A stretch of 47,336 nucleotides of DNA from Streptomyces sporangiiformans (lineage in GTDB: Bacteria > Actinomycetota > Actinomycetes > Streptomycetales > Streptomycetaceae). The position numbers and the translations under genes are program-made. The notes under the pieces were generated by a model. That model saw only the letters and a list, made by a program, of their open reading frames with translations. It did no database searches and had not been told where the DNA came from. The stretch spans positions 25,102 to 72,437 of the forward strand of contig NZ_VCHX02000135.1 of NCBI RefSeq assembly GCF_005768555.2, given 5' to 3'. This document shows, piece after piece, positions 1 to 8,131 of the stretch; positions within the stretch are counted from its first letter, which is position 1; every line of letters starts with the position of its first letter.

Positions 1-254
1 GACAAGCCCTACGCGACGGGCGATGACGCACCGGCACACGCCCCCTCCCGCCGGTGACCAACTGCGGGTGCGCCCCTTTAGGGGCGCGGGGAACTGCGCG
101 ACCAGCCACGACCGGCCCGCAGCCGAAAGACGAACCCCCGGGGGCTTGGGGGCGAAGCCCCAGTTTCGGGAAGGGGTGGGGTTGGGGAAAGAACCTCCCC
201 CACCGGCGTTACGGACGGCCCCGGCGAGAAACAAAGAGAGAGGTTTGACCCGAC
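1..254. repeat. Left-edge non-coding stretch with a Streptomyces intergenic repeat
   Basis: No gene is recognised here. Bases 1-57 are open in frame 1 and end in TGA, so they could be the last 18 codons of a truncated gene, but the peptide resembles nothing I know. From about 61 to 190 there is a repeat of a kind common between Streptomyces genes: a CGCCCCT/AGGGGCG hairpin near 71-87, then a GGGGAACTGCGCGACC core, then a GGGGCTT/AAGCCCC hairpin near 141-165. A purine-rich ribosome binding site (GAGAGAGG) lies just before the GTG at 255. Confidence 0.55.
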
Positions 255-1895
255 GTGCAGGACGAACTCATCGCACGGGCCAAGACATGGCTGGCCGAAG
301 ACCCCGACACGGAAACCCGTGAGGAACTCGCCAAGCTCATCGACGCCGGCGACATCGCGGAGCTCACCGCACGCTTCAGCGGCACCCTCCAGTTCGGCAC
401 CGCCGGCCTGCGAGGCGAACTCGGCGCCGGCCCCATGCGAATGAACCGCGCGGTGGTGATCCGAGCCGCCGCCGGCCTCGCCGCGTACCTCAAGGGCAAG
501 GGTCAGGAGAACGGCCTCGTCGTCATCGGCTACGACGCCCGCCACAAGTCCGCGGACTTCGCCCGCGACACGGCTGCCGTGATGACGGGCGCGGGCCTGC
601 GCGCCGCCCTGCTCCCCCGCCCCCTTCCCACCCCCGTCCTCGCCTTCGCCATACGGCACCTGGGCGCGGTCGCCGGTGTGGAGGTGACCGCCAGCCACAA
701 TCCGCCCCGCGACAACGGCTACAAGGTCTACCTCGGCGACGGCTCGCAGATCGTCCCCCCGGCGGACGCCGAGATCGCCGCGGAGATCGAAGCGATCGCC
801 GGCCTGGACGACGTACCGCGCCCGGCCGATGGCTGGGAAACCCTCGAGGACGGCGACCACGGCGTTCTGAGCGCCTACCTCGCCCGCACGGACGCCGTCC
901 TCGCCGAGCACTCCCCCCGCACCGCCCGCACCGTCTACACGGCGATGCACGGCGTGGGCAAGGACACTCTCCTCGCCGCCTTCGCCCGTGCGGGCTTCCC
1001 GGAACCCGTCCTCGTCGCCGAACAGGCGGACCCGGACCCGGACTTCCCGACCGTCGCCTTCCCGAACCCGGAAGAGCCGGGCGCGATGGACCTGGCCTTC
1101 GCGAAGGCCCGTGAGACGAACCCGGACCTGATCATCGCGAACGACCCGGACGCCGACCGCTGCGCCGTGGCCGTACAGGACGGCGCCCAGTGGCGCATGC
1201 TGCGCGGCGACGAGGTCGGCGCGCTCCTCGCCGCCCATCTCGTCGAGCGCGGCGCCCGCGGCACCTTCGCGGAGTCGATCGTCTCGTCCTCCCTGCTCGG
1301 CCGTATCGCTCAGAAGGCGGACCTCCCGTACGAGGAGACCCTGACCGGCTTCAAGTGGATCGCCCGGGTGGACGGCCTGCGCTACGGCTACGAGGAGGCG
1401 CTGGGCTACTGCGTGGACCCCGAGGGCGTACGGGACAAGGACGGCATCACGGCGGCACTGCTGATCACGGAGCTCGCCTCAGAGCTGAAGGAACACAGGC
1501 GCACGCTCCTCGACCTGCTCGACGACCTCGCGGTCGAACACGGTCTGCACGCCACCGACCAGCTCTCCGTCCGCGTGGACGACCTCTCGCTGATCGCGGA
1601 CGCGATGCGCCGCCTGCGCGAACAGCCGCCCACCCGGCTCGCGGGCCTGGCCATCACGAAGTCCGAGGACCTGACGAAGGGCACGGACAGGCTCCCGCCC
1701 ACGGACGGCCTGCGGTACACGCTCGACGGTGCCCGCGTCATCGTCCGCCCCAGCGGCACGGAGCCGAAGCTGAAGTGCTACCTGGAGGTCGTGGTCCCGG
1801 TCGCCTCGCACGCCGGCCTGCCCGCGGCCCGCGCGAAGGCGGCGGACCTCCTGTCGGCCATCAAGCGGGATCTCTCCGCGGCGGCGGGTATCTGA
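255..1895 (+). CDS. Phospho-sugar mutase, PGM2-like (phosphomannomutase/phosphopentomutase type)
   Basis: This is a 546-residue alpha-D-phosphohexomutase starting at GTG 255, about 11 bases after GAGAGAGG. The family marks are present in order: the phosphoserine loop TASHNP near residue 146, the metal-binding DPDADR near 298, the sugar-binding GYEEALGYC near 379, and the phosphate-binding RPSGTEPK near 497. The GYEEALG form and the following DKDG are typical of the PGM2-like branch, which includes phosphopentomutases, rather than short bacterial phosphomannomutases. A role converting deoxyribose-1-phosphate to deoxyribose-5-phosphate would fit the nearby deoC and the deoA further right, but this is inference; mannose or glucose phosphate remain possible substrates. 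The gene ends at a strong hairpin shared with a convergent gene. Confidence 0.88.
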   Translation: MQDELIARAKTWLAEDPDTETREELAKLIDAGDIAELTARFSGTLQFGTAGLRGELGAGPMRMNRAVVIRAAAGLAAYLKGKGQENGLVVIGYDARHKSADFARDTAAVMTGAGLRAALLPRPLPTPVLAFAIRHLGAVAGVEVTASHNPPRDNGYKVYLGDGSQIVPPADAEIAAEIEAIAGLDDVPRPADGWETLEDGDHGVLSAYLARTDAVLAEHSPRTARTVYTAMHGVGKDTLLAAFARAGFPEPVLVAEQADPDPDFPTVAFPNPEEPGAMDLAFAKARETNPDLIIANDPDADRCAVAVQDGAQWRMLRGDEVGALLAAHLVERGARGTFAESIVSSSLLGRIAQKADLPYEETLTGFKWIARVDGLRYGYEEALGYCVDPEGVRDKDGITAALLITELASELKEHRRTLLDLLDDLAVEHGLHATDQLSVRVDDLSLIADAMRRLREQPPTRLAGLAITKSEDLTKGTDRLPPTDGLRYTLDGARVIVRPSGTEPKLKCYLEVVVPVASHAGLPAARAKAADLLSAIKRDLSAAAGI

Positions 1896-1922
1896 CACCG
1901 CCGGCCGATGACCCGCGCCCGG

Positions 1923-1953
1923 CCCGGTGGTGCTCCCGAAGAGCACCACCGGG
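1923..1953 (+). terminator. Hairpin terminator after the phospho-sugar mutase
   Basis: A 13-bp perfect stem (CCCGGTGGTGCTC with GAGCACCACCGGG) and a 5-base loop start 28 bases after the stop codon. There is no T-run, as is usual in Streptomyces. It may serve both convergent genes. Downstream, 1955-2020 holds short imperfect repeats of CTCATGGGCGCC. Confidence 0.7.
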
Positions 1954-2024
1954 GGTCTCATGGGCCACCTCAGGGTCATCTCCTGGGCGCCTCATGGGCG
2001 CCTCACGAGCACCTCATCGCGTGG

Positions 2025-3692
2025 TCACCTCCACGCCATCACCACCACGACCCACCCCAGCGCCAGCACCACGGCGAGCGGCCACAGCGGACGGCCACGT
2101 TCGGGTGCGGTGCTCTCCCCCGTGGGCCGCAGTGCGGGGTCCGTACGCATGGCGGTGAGTTCGGCGGCCAGCGCGTCGTACGGATGGATCAGGCCCCTGC
2201 TGTGCTGGAGCCGGGTCCAGCGGGGCGCGGCGATCGCCCAGTCGTCGTCCCGCCAGCGCAGCTTCAGCTCGAACGACCGGCAGCGCGCGGAGCGGAGGTC
2301 CTCCCAGGGGACGTGCCGGGGACCGCGCAGCCCGGTGACCCACAGGCCCGTACGGTCGGCGGTGATGCGCCAGGCGAGCTTCACGGGCACGCGGACCGCG
2401 CCGTAGAGGCCGAGCACGACGACGAGGGCCAGCTGCCACAGGGGGGTGCCGGAATCGGTGAACCAGACCCAGCAGAGCCAGCCGCCCCACGCCACCAGCA
2501 GCACGGCCGACACCCAGTCCAGCCATCCCGCGCGCCAGCGCCGCACCCCGGCCGGGGCCAGTTCCTCCGCCAGCTCCCGCGCCTGCTCCTCCAGGTGGCG
2601 GCTCTGCGCCTCCCGGGCCTTCTCCCGTTCGATGCGCCGCCGCCCCGCACTCGGCGACAACGGGCGTACGGGGCCCGTCGACCACTCCGTCAGCGGGGGC
2701 TGGTCCGGGTCCTCGTCGGCGCTGACGACGAGGACCTCGGCGCCGTCGAAGGGGGCGCCGTAGAGGACGGCTTCGCGGACCGGTCCGGGAGTGTCGTCGT
2801 CCACGACGGCGAGGAGCCGCTCGAGCTCCTCCGCCGCCTCGTCCTCGTCCTCGTCCTCGTCCCCCTCCGCCCCGTCGTCCTCCTCGTCGCTGTCGCCGTC
2901 GAAGGACGTCAGATCGACGGTGAACAGCGGGCGGAGCGCCGCGGGGTCGTCCGCCGCGTACACCTCCGTGCTGCCCTGCGCGTCGTCTCGCACGAGGACG
3001 TGCAACACCGGCGCGGGCGTCCGGCGCAGTGCGACGGCGCGGCGCCTGCCGAACCAGGCCGAGGCCAGCGCGGTGGCACCGAGCCCCGCGACGAAGAAGG
3101 CGGCGACCCAGGCGCCCCGGCGGTCATCGGCCGTGCCCCAGAGGCCGGAGGTGGCGCCGGTCAGCACGCCGAGCGCGAGCACCACGAGGCCGAGCGGGTA
3201 CAGGAACCTGCCGCGCAGCACCGGCTGGTCCGCGACCGGCAGCGTCGCCGTGACACCGCCGGTGGCCTCCAGCGCCCGGTCGAACTGCGTGCTCCGCGCG
3301 CGCAGGCGTACGGCGACGACCGCCCAGGAGGCCAGCACGACGAGCGCTGCGAAGGCGGTCACCACCCAGGGCTGCGAGGACGCCTCGACGGCGAGCGCGA
3401 GCAGCAGCGCGGGCGCACCGGCCCAGACGAGCTCGGGGCGGGCGAGCACCCACAGGACGTACACCGCGAAAGCGGCCGCGAGGAACGGCCACAGCCCGCC
3501 GAGCAGCACGGCCCAGCCGCCCGCACACAGCGCGAGGGTGGTCAGCCCGGCCGCGACCGACCTGCGCAAGCGGACGAACGTCCAGCGCGGCGGCACCGCG
3601 GCCGACCAGCCCGCCGCCTGCCCGGCCGTCCAGTCCCGGCAGCCATCCGGTATCGCGGCGGCCGGCAGCCGCATCGGCTCGTCGTACGACAC
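2025..3692 (-). CDS. Large PH-domain membrane protein with an acidic linker
   Basis: This 555-residue protein starts at GTG 3692, preceded by GGGAG. It has several hydrophobic segments in the first 220 residues, a soluble middle part, further membrane segments around 395-450, a bacterial PH-like fold (WRITADRTGLWVTGLRG) around 450-530, and a final hydrophobic helix ending in MAWR. The middle carries an almost uninterrupted Asp/Glu run near residues 265-290, followed by a charged helix rich in Glu, Arg and Ala. The function is unknown. The gene upstream on the same strand also encodes a PH-like membrane protein, so the two may act together at the membrane. Confidence 0.8.
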   Translation of the reverse strand: MSYDEPMRLPAAAIPDGCRDWTAGQAAGWSAAVPPRWTFVRLRRSVAAGLTTLALCAGGWAVLLGGLWPFLAAAFAVYVLWVLARPELVWAGAPALLLALAVEASSQPWVVTAFAALVVLASWAVVAVRLRARSTQFDRALEATGGVTATLPVADQPVLRGRFLYPLGLVVLALGVLTGATSGLWGTADDRRGAWVAAFFVAGLGATALASAWFGRRRAVALRRTPAPVLHVLVRDDAQGSTEVYAADDPAALRPLFTVDLTSFDGDSDEEDDGAEGDEDEDEDEAAEELERLLAVVDDDTPGPVREAVLYGAPFDGAEVLVVSADEDPDQPPLTEWSTGPVRPLSPSAGRRRIEREKAREAQSRHLEEQARELAEELAPAGVRRWRAGWLDWVSAVLLVAWGGWLCWVWFTDSGTPLWQLALVVVLGLYGAVRVPVKLAWRITADRTGLWVTGLRGPRHVPWEDLRSARCRSFELKLRWRDDDWAIAAPRWTRLQHSRGLIHPYDALAAELTAMRTDPALRPTGESTAPERGRPLWPLAVVLALGWVVVVMAWR

Positions 3693-3851
3693 ATCTACTC
3701 CCTCGGTGCGTGGCTTCGCCGGTGGCGACGGGGCCGGTGGTGACTGGGCGCCCGGACGGCGGAGGCAGTTACCGCCTTCTCGTACGGGCGAGCGCGCCCT
3801 TTTCCTCAAGAGCCGGAGCGCGCAGCATCAACCGGCCGCGGGCCACGGAGG

Positions 3852-4580
3852 TCACCCCACCGTCAGCAGAATCACCAGCAGCACCGCACCGGCGAGCGCC
3901 GGCGCCACGATCTCGTAGGCCCAGCGCACCGAAGGCTCCCCCTGTGCCTGCTCGGCCGGCCCTCTGGCCTCCACCAGCTCGCGCAGCTCGTCCATGATCT
4001 GGTCGGCCTGGGCGCGCACGGGCCCGGTCGGCTCCGTCGGCAGACCACCCCCGCGGCCGTCGGCCCCGCGGGCCTGCTGCCGGGCCGCTTTCTTGCGGGC
4101 GCGCAGCGAGACGGGTATGGCCCACAGCTGGTAGGTGGTGCCGGACTTGTCGCGCACCTCGTTGGAGTAGCCGGAGCGCAGCGAGTCGACCGCGCCCAAG
4201 GGGAGGACGATCAGCCGGAGGGGATTGCGGATGCGCAGCCGCTCCTCGTTCGCGAAGACGGCGGGGCGCAGCGTGAAGGCGCCGATCAGCGGCACGACGA
4301 GGAGGAGCCCGGCGAGCGCCAGCCACGGCGTGCGGCCCTCGCCCACGACCAGCGCGTCCGTGCCGAGCCAGACCGAGATGCCGAGCAGCAGCACACCGCC
4401 CGCGATGCCCGCGGGCGACCGGTAGATCCGGTCCCTGGACACGGGCGCCGGGGGGCCTGAGGGTTCGGGGCGGGCCGAGGGTTCCGGCGAGTCCGAGGGG
4501 TCCAGGGAATCCGAGGGTCCTGGGGAGTCCGAGGGGCCCGGCGAGTCCGGTGCTGGTGACTGGTGGTCCGGGGGCGTCAT
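3852..4580 (-). CDS. PH-domain membrane protein with a Pro/Ser/Asp-rich N-terminus
   Basis: This 242-residue protein opens with a low-complexity run of DSPxPS-like repeats (residues 10-48), then two membrane helices (about 58-75 and 85-103), then a PH-like region (RPAVFANEERLRIRNPLRLIVLPLGAVDSL, with a break for brevity) characteristic of actinobacterial bPH proteins. A charged segment and a final membrane helix follow. It precedes the larger PH protein on the same strand with a 159-base gap. The start at ATG 4580 has only a poorly spaced GGGAG upstream. The function is unknown. It is divergent from deoC. Confidence 0.8.
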   Translation of the reverse strand: MTPPDHQSPAPDSPGPSDSPGPSDSLDPSDSPEPSARPEPSGPPAPVSRDRIYRSPAGIAGGVLLLGISVWLGTDALVVGEGRTPWLALAGLLLVVPLIGAFTLRPAVFANEERLRIRNPLRLIVLPLGAVDSLRSGYSNEVRDKSGTTYQLWAIPVSLRARKKAARQQARGADGRGGGLPTEPTGPVRAQADQIMDELRELVEARGPAEQAQGEPSVRWAYEIVAPALAGAVLLVILLTVG

Positions 4581-4672
4581 GCTCCCGATTCTGCCCGACG
4601 CCTCCGGCAGCGCTCATCCGCGGTCGCCGAGCTCGTTGTGAGCGGCGGGATCCATCGGGGGCTGTACAGCCG

Positions 4673-4684
4673 CTACGCGCGTAG
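4673..4684. promoter_or_regulatory. Nucleoside-regulon operator, deoC copy
   Basis: CTACGCGCGTAG is a perfect 12-bp palindrome ending 13 bases before the deoC GTG. A possible -10 hexamer, TAGATA, overlaps its right edge. The same or nearly the same motif stands before add, both bmp genes and nupA, and nowhere else that I can find between genes in the window. The binding protein is unknown. Confidence 0.75.
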
Positions 4685-4697
4685 ATATGCTCCCCTC

Positions 4698-5693
4698 GTG
4701 ACCATGCCCACCACAGCAACCTCCCCCACTGCCAAACACGTGGGAGGTACTCCCACACATGCCCTCGGCGACGTGACCGCGTCCGACAGCACGCTGCGCC
4801 GCTTCCTCCACGGGCTGCCCGGAGTCGACGCGGTCGGCCTGGAGGCGCGCGCCGCCTCGCTCGGCACCCGTTCCATCAAGACCACGGCGAAGGCGTACGC
4901 CATCGACCTGGCCATCTCGATGGTCGACCTGACGACGCTGGAAGGCGCGGACACCCCGGGCAAGGTCCGGGCGCTCGGCGCCAAGGCCGTCCACCCCGAC
5001 CCCACGGACCGTACGACCCCCACGACGGCGGCCGTCTGCGTCTATCCCGACATGGTGGCCACCGCCAAGGAGGCCGTCGCCGGTTCCGGCGTCAAGGTCG
5101 CCTCCGTCGCCACCGCCTTCCCGGCCGGCCGGGCCGCGCTCGACGTGAAGCTGGCCGACGTCCGCGACGCCGTCGCGGCCGGGGCGGACGAGGTCGACAT
5201 GGTCATCGACCGCGGTGCGTTCCTCGCGGGGAACTACATGAAGGTGTACGACGAGATCGTCGCCGTGAAGGGGACCTGCGGCACGAAGGCCCGCCTGAAG
5301 GTCATCTTCGAGACCGGCGAGCTCTCGACGTACGACAACATCAGGCGCGCCAGCTGGCTCGGCATGCTGGCCGGGGCCGACTTCATCAAGACCTCGACGG
5401 GCAAGGTGGCGGTGAACGCGACGCCCGCGAACACCCTGCTCATGCTGGAGGCCGTGCGTGACTTCCGGGCGCAGACCGGGGTACAGGTCGGGGTGAAGCC
5501 CGCGGGCGGCATCCGCACCAGCAAGGACGCGATCAAGTTCCTGGTCCTGGTCAACGAGACGGCCGGCGCGGACTGGCTGGACAACCACTGGTTCCGCTTC
5601 GGCGCCTCCTCGCTGCTGAACGACCTGCTGATGCAGCGCCAGAAGCTGGCCACCGGCCGTTACTCCGGCCCCGACTACGTGACGGTGGATTGA
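4698..5693 (+). CDS. deoC: Deoxyribose-phosphate aldolase
   Basis: DeoC cleaves 2-deoxy-D-ribose-5-phosphate into glyceraldehyde-3-phosphate and acetaldehyde in the cytosol. The 331-residue class I aldolase shows the expected landmarks: VCVYPDMV, EVDMVIDRGAFL, LKVIFETGEL, the Schiff-base lysine in DFIKTSTGK, and VKPAGGIRT. Start choice is GTG 4698 or ATG 4704. The first 20 or so residues are not conserved-looking and are encoded by a short inverted repeat (GTGGGAG/CTCCCAC, 4740-4756). An operator sits just upstream. The aldehyde dehydrogenase begins 6 bases after the stop, which fits removal of the acetaldehyde product. Confidence 0.95.
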   Translation: MTMPTTATSPTAKHVGGTPTHALGDVTASDSTLRRFLHGLPGVDAVGLEARAASLGTRSIKTTAKAYAIDLAISMVDLTTLEGADTPGKVRALGAKAVHPDPTDRTTPTTAAVCVYPDMVATAKEAVAGSGVKVASVATAFPAGRAALDVKLADVRDAVAAGADEVDMVIDRGAFLAGNYMKVYDEIVAVKGTCGTKARLKVIFETGELSTYDNIRRASWLGMLAGADFIKTSTGKVAVNATPANTLLMLEAVRDFRAQTGVQVGVKPAGGIRTSKDAIKFLVLVNETAGADWLDNHWFRFGASSLLNDLLMQRQKLATGRYSGPDYVTVD

Positions 5694-5698
5694 TCATC

Positions 5699-7135
5699 AT
5701 GGCTTCCGTGTTCGAGTACGCACCGGCTCCCGAGTCCCGGTCCGTCGTCGATATCGCGCCCTCGTACGGCCTGTTCATCGACGGCGAATTCACCGATGCC
5801 GCCGACGGCAAGGTCTTCAAGAGCATCTCGCCGTCGACCGAGGAGGTCCTCTCCGAGGTCGCCCGGGCAGGTACCGAGGACGTCGACCGCGCGGTGAAGG
5901 CCGCCCGCCGCGCCTTCGAGAAGTGGTCGGCACTGCCCGGCTCCGAGCGCGCCAAATACCTCTTCCGTATCGCGCGCATCATCCAGGAGCGCAGCCGCGA
6001 ACTGGCCGTCCTGGAGACGCTGGACAACGGAAAGCCCATCAAGGAGACGCGCGACGCGGACCTGCCCCTGGTCGCCGCGCACTTCTTCTACTACGCGGGG
6101 TGGGCGGACAAGCTCGACCACGCCGGCTTCGGTGCCGACCCGAAGCCGTTGGGCGTCGCGGGCCAGGTCATCCCCTGGAACTTCCCCCTCCTCATGCTCG
6201 CGTGGAAGATCGCTCCGGCGCTGGCGACCGGCAACACCGTGGTCCTGAAGCCCGCCGAGACGACGCCCCTTTCGGCGTTGTTCTTCGCGGACATCTGCCG
6301 CCAGGCGGGCCTTCCCAAGGGCGTCGTCAACATCCTTCCCGGATACGGCGACACGGGCGCCGCCCTGGTCGCGCACGAGGACGTGAACAAGGTCGCGTTC
6401 ACGGGCTCGACGGCGGTCGGCAAGGAGATCGCGCGGACCGTCGCGGGCACCGCCAAGAAGCTCACCCTCGAACTCGGCGGCAAGGGCGCCAACATCGTCT
6501 TCGACGACGCCCCCATCGACCAGGCCGTCGAAGGCATCGTCACGGGCATCTTCTTCAACCAGGGCCAGGTCTGCTGCGCGGGCTCCCGTCTCCTCGTGCA
6601 GGAGTCGATCCAGGACGAGCTGCTGGACTCCCTGAAGCGCCGCCTGTCGACCCTGCGTCTGGGCGATCCCCTCGACAAGAACACGGACATCGGCGCGATC
6701 AACTCCGCCGAGCAGCTCGCGCGCATCACCGCGCTCGCCGAACAGGGCGAGGCCGAGGGCGCCGAGCGCTGGTCCCCGGCCTGCGAACTCCCGTCCTCCG
6801 GCTACTGGTTCGCCCCGACGCTCTTCACGAACGTCACCCAGGCGCACACGATCGCCCGCGACGAGATCTTCGGCCCGGTCCTGTCCGTCCTCACCTTCCG
6901 CACCCCGGACGAGGCGGTCGCCAAGGCCAACAACACGCAGTACGGCCTCTCCGCCGGCGTCTGGACGGAGAAGGGCTCCCGCATCCTCGCGGTGGCGAAC
7001 AAGCTCCGCGCGGGCGTCGTCTGGTCCAACACGTTCAACAAGTTCGACCCGACCTCGCCGTTCGGCGGCTACAAGGAGTCGGGCTTCGGCCGCGAGGGCG
7101 GTCGTCACGGCCTGGAGGCGTACCTCGATGTCTGA
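5699..7135 (+). CDS. Aldehyde dehydrogenase, catalytic (probable acetaldehyde oxidation)
   Basis: This is a 478-residue NAD(P)-dependent aldehyde dehydrogenase. Visible motifs are the Rossmann-side IPWNFPLLM, FTGSTAVGK, the general-base glutamate in LELGGKG (Glu258) and the catalytic cysteine in GQVCCAG (Cys292), 34 residues apart as in the family. EIFGPVL follows. The start is ATG 5699; TTG 5690 would overlap the deoC stop and is less likely. The gene follows deoC directly, so acetaldehyde from deoxyribose is the likely substrate (inference). Its last 8 bases overlap the next gene, which encodes a vestigial dehydrogenase domain. Together they look like a split ALDH16. Confidence 0.93.
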   Translation: MASVFEYAPAPESRSVVDIAPSYGLFIDGEFTDAADGKVFKSISPSTEEVLSEVARAGTEDVDRAVKAARRAFEKWSALPGSERAKYLFRIARIIQERSRELAVLETLDNGKPIKETRDADLPLVAAHFFYYAGWADKLDHAGFGADPKPLGVAGQVIPWNFPLLMLAWKIAPALATGNTVVLKPAETTPLSALFFADICRQAGLPKGVVNILPGYGDTGAALVAHEDVNKVAFTGSTAVGKEIARTVAGTAKKLTLELGGKGANIVFDDAPIDQAVEGIVTGIFFNQGQVCCAGSRLLVQESIQDELLDSLKRRLSTLRLGDPLDKNTDIGAINSAEQLARITALAEQGEAEGAERWSPACELPSSGYWFAPTLFTNVTQAHTIARDEIFGPVLSVLTFRTPDEAVAKANNTQYGLSAGVWTEKGSRILAVANKLRAGVVWSNTFNKFDPTSPFGGYKESGFGREGGRHGLEAYLDV

Positions 7136-8033
7136 GAAGACCGAGAAGACCGGACAGCGACTGCCCGTCTTCAAGACCTACAAGCTGTACGTCGGCGGGA
7201 AGTTCCCGCGTTCCGAGAGCGGCCGGGTGTACGAGGTGACGGACTCGAAGGACAAGTGGCTGGCGAACGCCCCCCTCTCCTCCCGCAAGGACGCCCGTGA
7301 CGCGGTGGTCGCCGCCCGCAAGGCGTTCGGCGGCTGGTCGGGCGCGACGGCGTACAACCGCGGCCAGATCCTCTACCGCGTCGCGGAGATGCTGGAGGGC
7401 CGCAAGGACCAGTTCGTGCGCGAGGTCGCGGACGCGGAGGGCCTGTCCAAGTCGAAGGCCGCCGCTCAGGTCGACGCGGCGATCGACCGCTGGGTCTGGT
7501 ACGCGGGCTGGACCGACAAGATCGCCCAGGTCGTGGGCGGCGGCAACCCGGTGGCGGGACCGTTCTTCAACCTCTCCACTCCCGAGCCGACGGGTGTCGT
7601 GGTCGTGCTCGCGCCGCAGAAGTCGTCCTTCCTCGGCCTGGTCTCGGTGATCGCCCCGGTGATCGCGACCGGGAACACGGTGATCGTCGCCGCGAGCGAG
7701 AAGTCCCCGCTCCCGGCCCTCTCCCTCGGCGAGGTCCTGGCCACCTCCGACGTCCCCGGCGGCGTGGTCAACGTCCTGTCCGGCCGTACGGCGGAGATCG
7801 CCACGCCCCTGGCGGCCCATCAGGACGTCAACGCGATCGACCTCGCGGGCGCCGACGAGGTGCTGGCCAAGGAACTGGAGATCGCGGCGGCCGACAACCT
7901 CAAGCGAGTCATCCGTCCACAGGCTGTGGATTACACGGAGACACCGGGCATCGAGCGCCTCACCGCCTTCCTGGAGACGAAGACGGTCTGGCACCCGACG
8001 GGCGCGCTGGGCGCGTCCGGCTCCTCGTACTGA
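7128..8033 (+). CDS. Vestigial aldehyde dehydrogenase-like protein (non-catalytic partner)
   Basis: This 301-residue protein aligns with the cofactor-binding half of aldehyde dehydrogenases (YKLYVGGKFPRSESGR, ARKAFGGWSG, VWYAGWTDKI, ATGNTVIVAASEKSPLPA, GGVVNVLSGR). It stops where the catalytic domain should begin. There is no LELGGK glutamate and no GQxCC cysteine, so it cannot be an active enzyme alone. It overlaps the catalytic gene by 8 bases, which implies coupled translation. In the ALDH16 family a catalytic domain is fused to just such a vestigial second domain, so I read the pair as a two-gene version of ALDH16. The arrangement is ordered and ends at a strong terminator, so it is not a decaying pseudogene. 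Confidence 0.88.
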   Translation: MSEKTEKTGQRLPVFKTYKLYVGGKFPRSESGRVYEVTDSKDKWLANAPLSSRKDARDAVVAARKAFGGWSGATAYNRGQILYRVAEMLEGRKDQFVREVADAEGLSKSKAAAQVDAAIDRWVWYAGWTDKIAQVVGGGNPVAGPFFNLSTPEPTGVVVVLAPQKSSFLGLVSVIAPVIATGNTVIVAASEKSPLPALSLGEVLATSDVPGGVVNVLSGRTAEIATPLAAHQDVNAIDLAGADEVLAKELEIAAADNLKRVIRPQAVDYTETPGIERLTAFLETKTVWHPTGALGASGSSY

Positions 8034-8070
8034 GGCCGCGGACCCGCAGGACTGTCCCGTACGGCACGAA

Positions 8071-8114
8071 GCCCCGGCCCTCCTCCGTCAAGGATCCAGG
8101 AGGAGGGCCGGGGC
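8071..8114 (+). terminator. Strong hairpin terminator after the deoC operon
   Basis: A 16-bp perfect stem (GCCCCGGCCCTCCTCC with its complement at 8099-8114) and a 12-base loop lie 37 bases after the stop. The next gene ends at 8132 on the other strand, so it can serve both. Confidence 0.8.
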
Positions 8115-8131
8115 CTCGCTGTTCGTGGACG

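Noticed and set aside
78..1238. 386-codon open frame on the minus strand
   Set aside because: It is the shadow of the phospho-sugar mutase: high-GC DNA keeps antisense frames open. It has biased Arg/Gly/Val composition and no motif.
1908..3743. 611-codon plus-strand frame and others opposite the PH protein
   Set aside because: The minus-strand frame has membrane helices, a PH-like region and a good ribosome binding site; the plus frame has none of these.
7128..8033. The short dehydrogenase as a decaying pseudogene
   Set aside because: It is open throughout, has good codon bias, overlaps its neighbour neatly and ends at a terminator, so a functional vestigial subunit is more likely.
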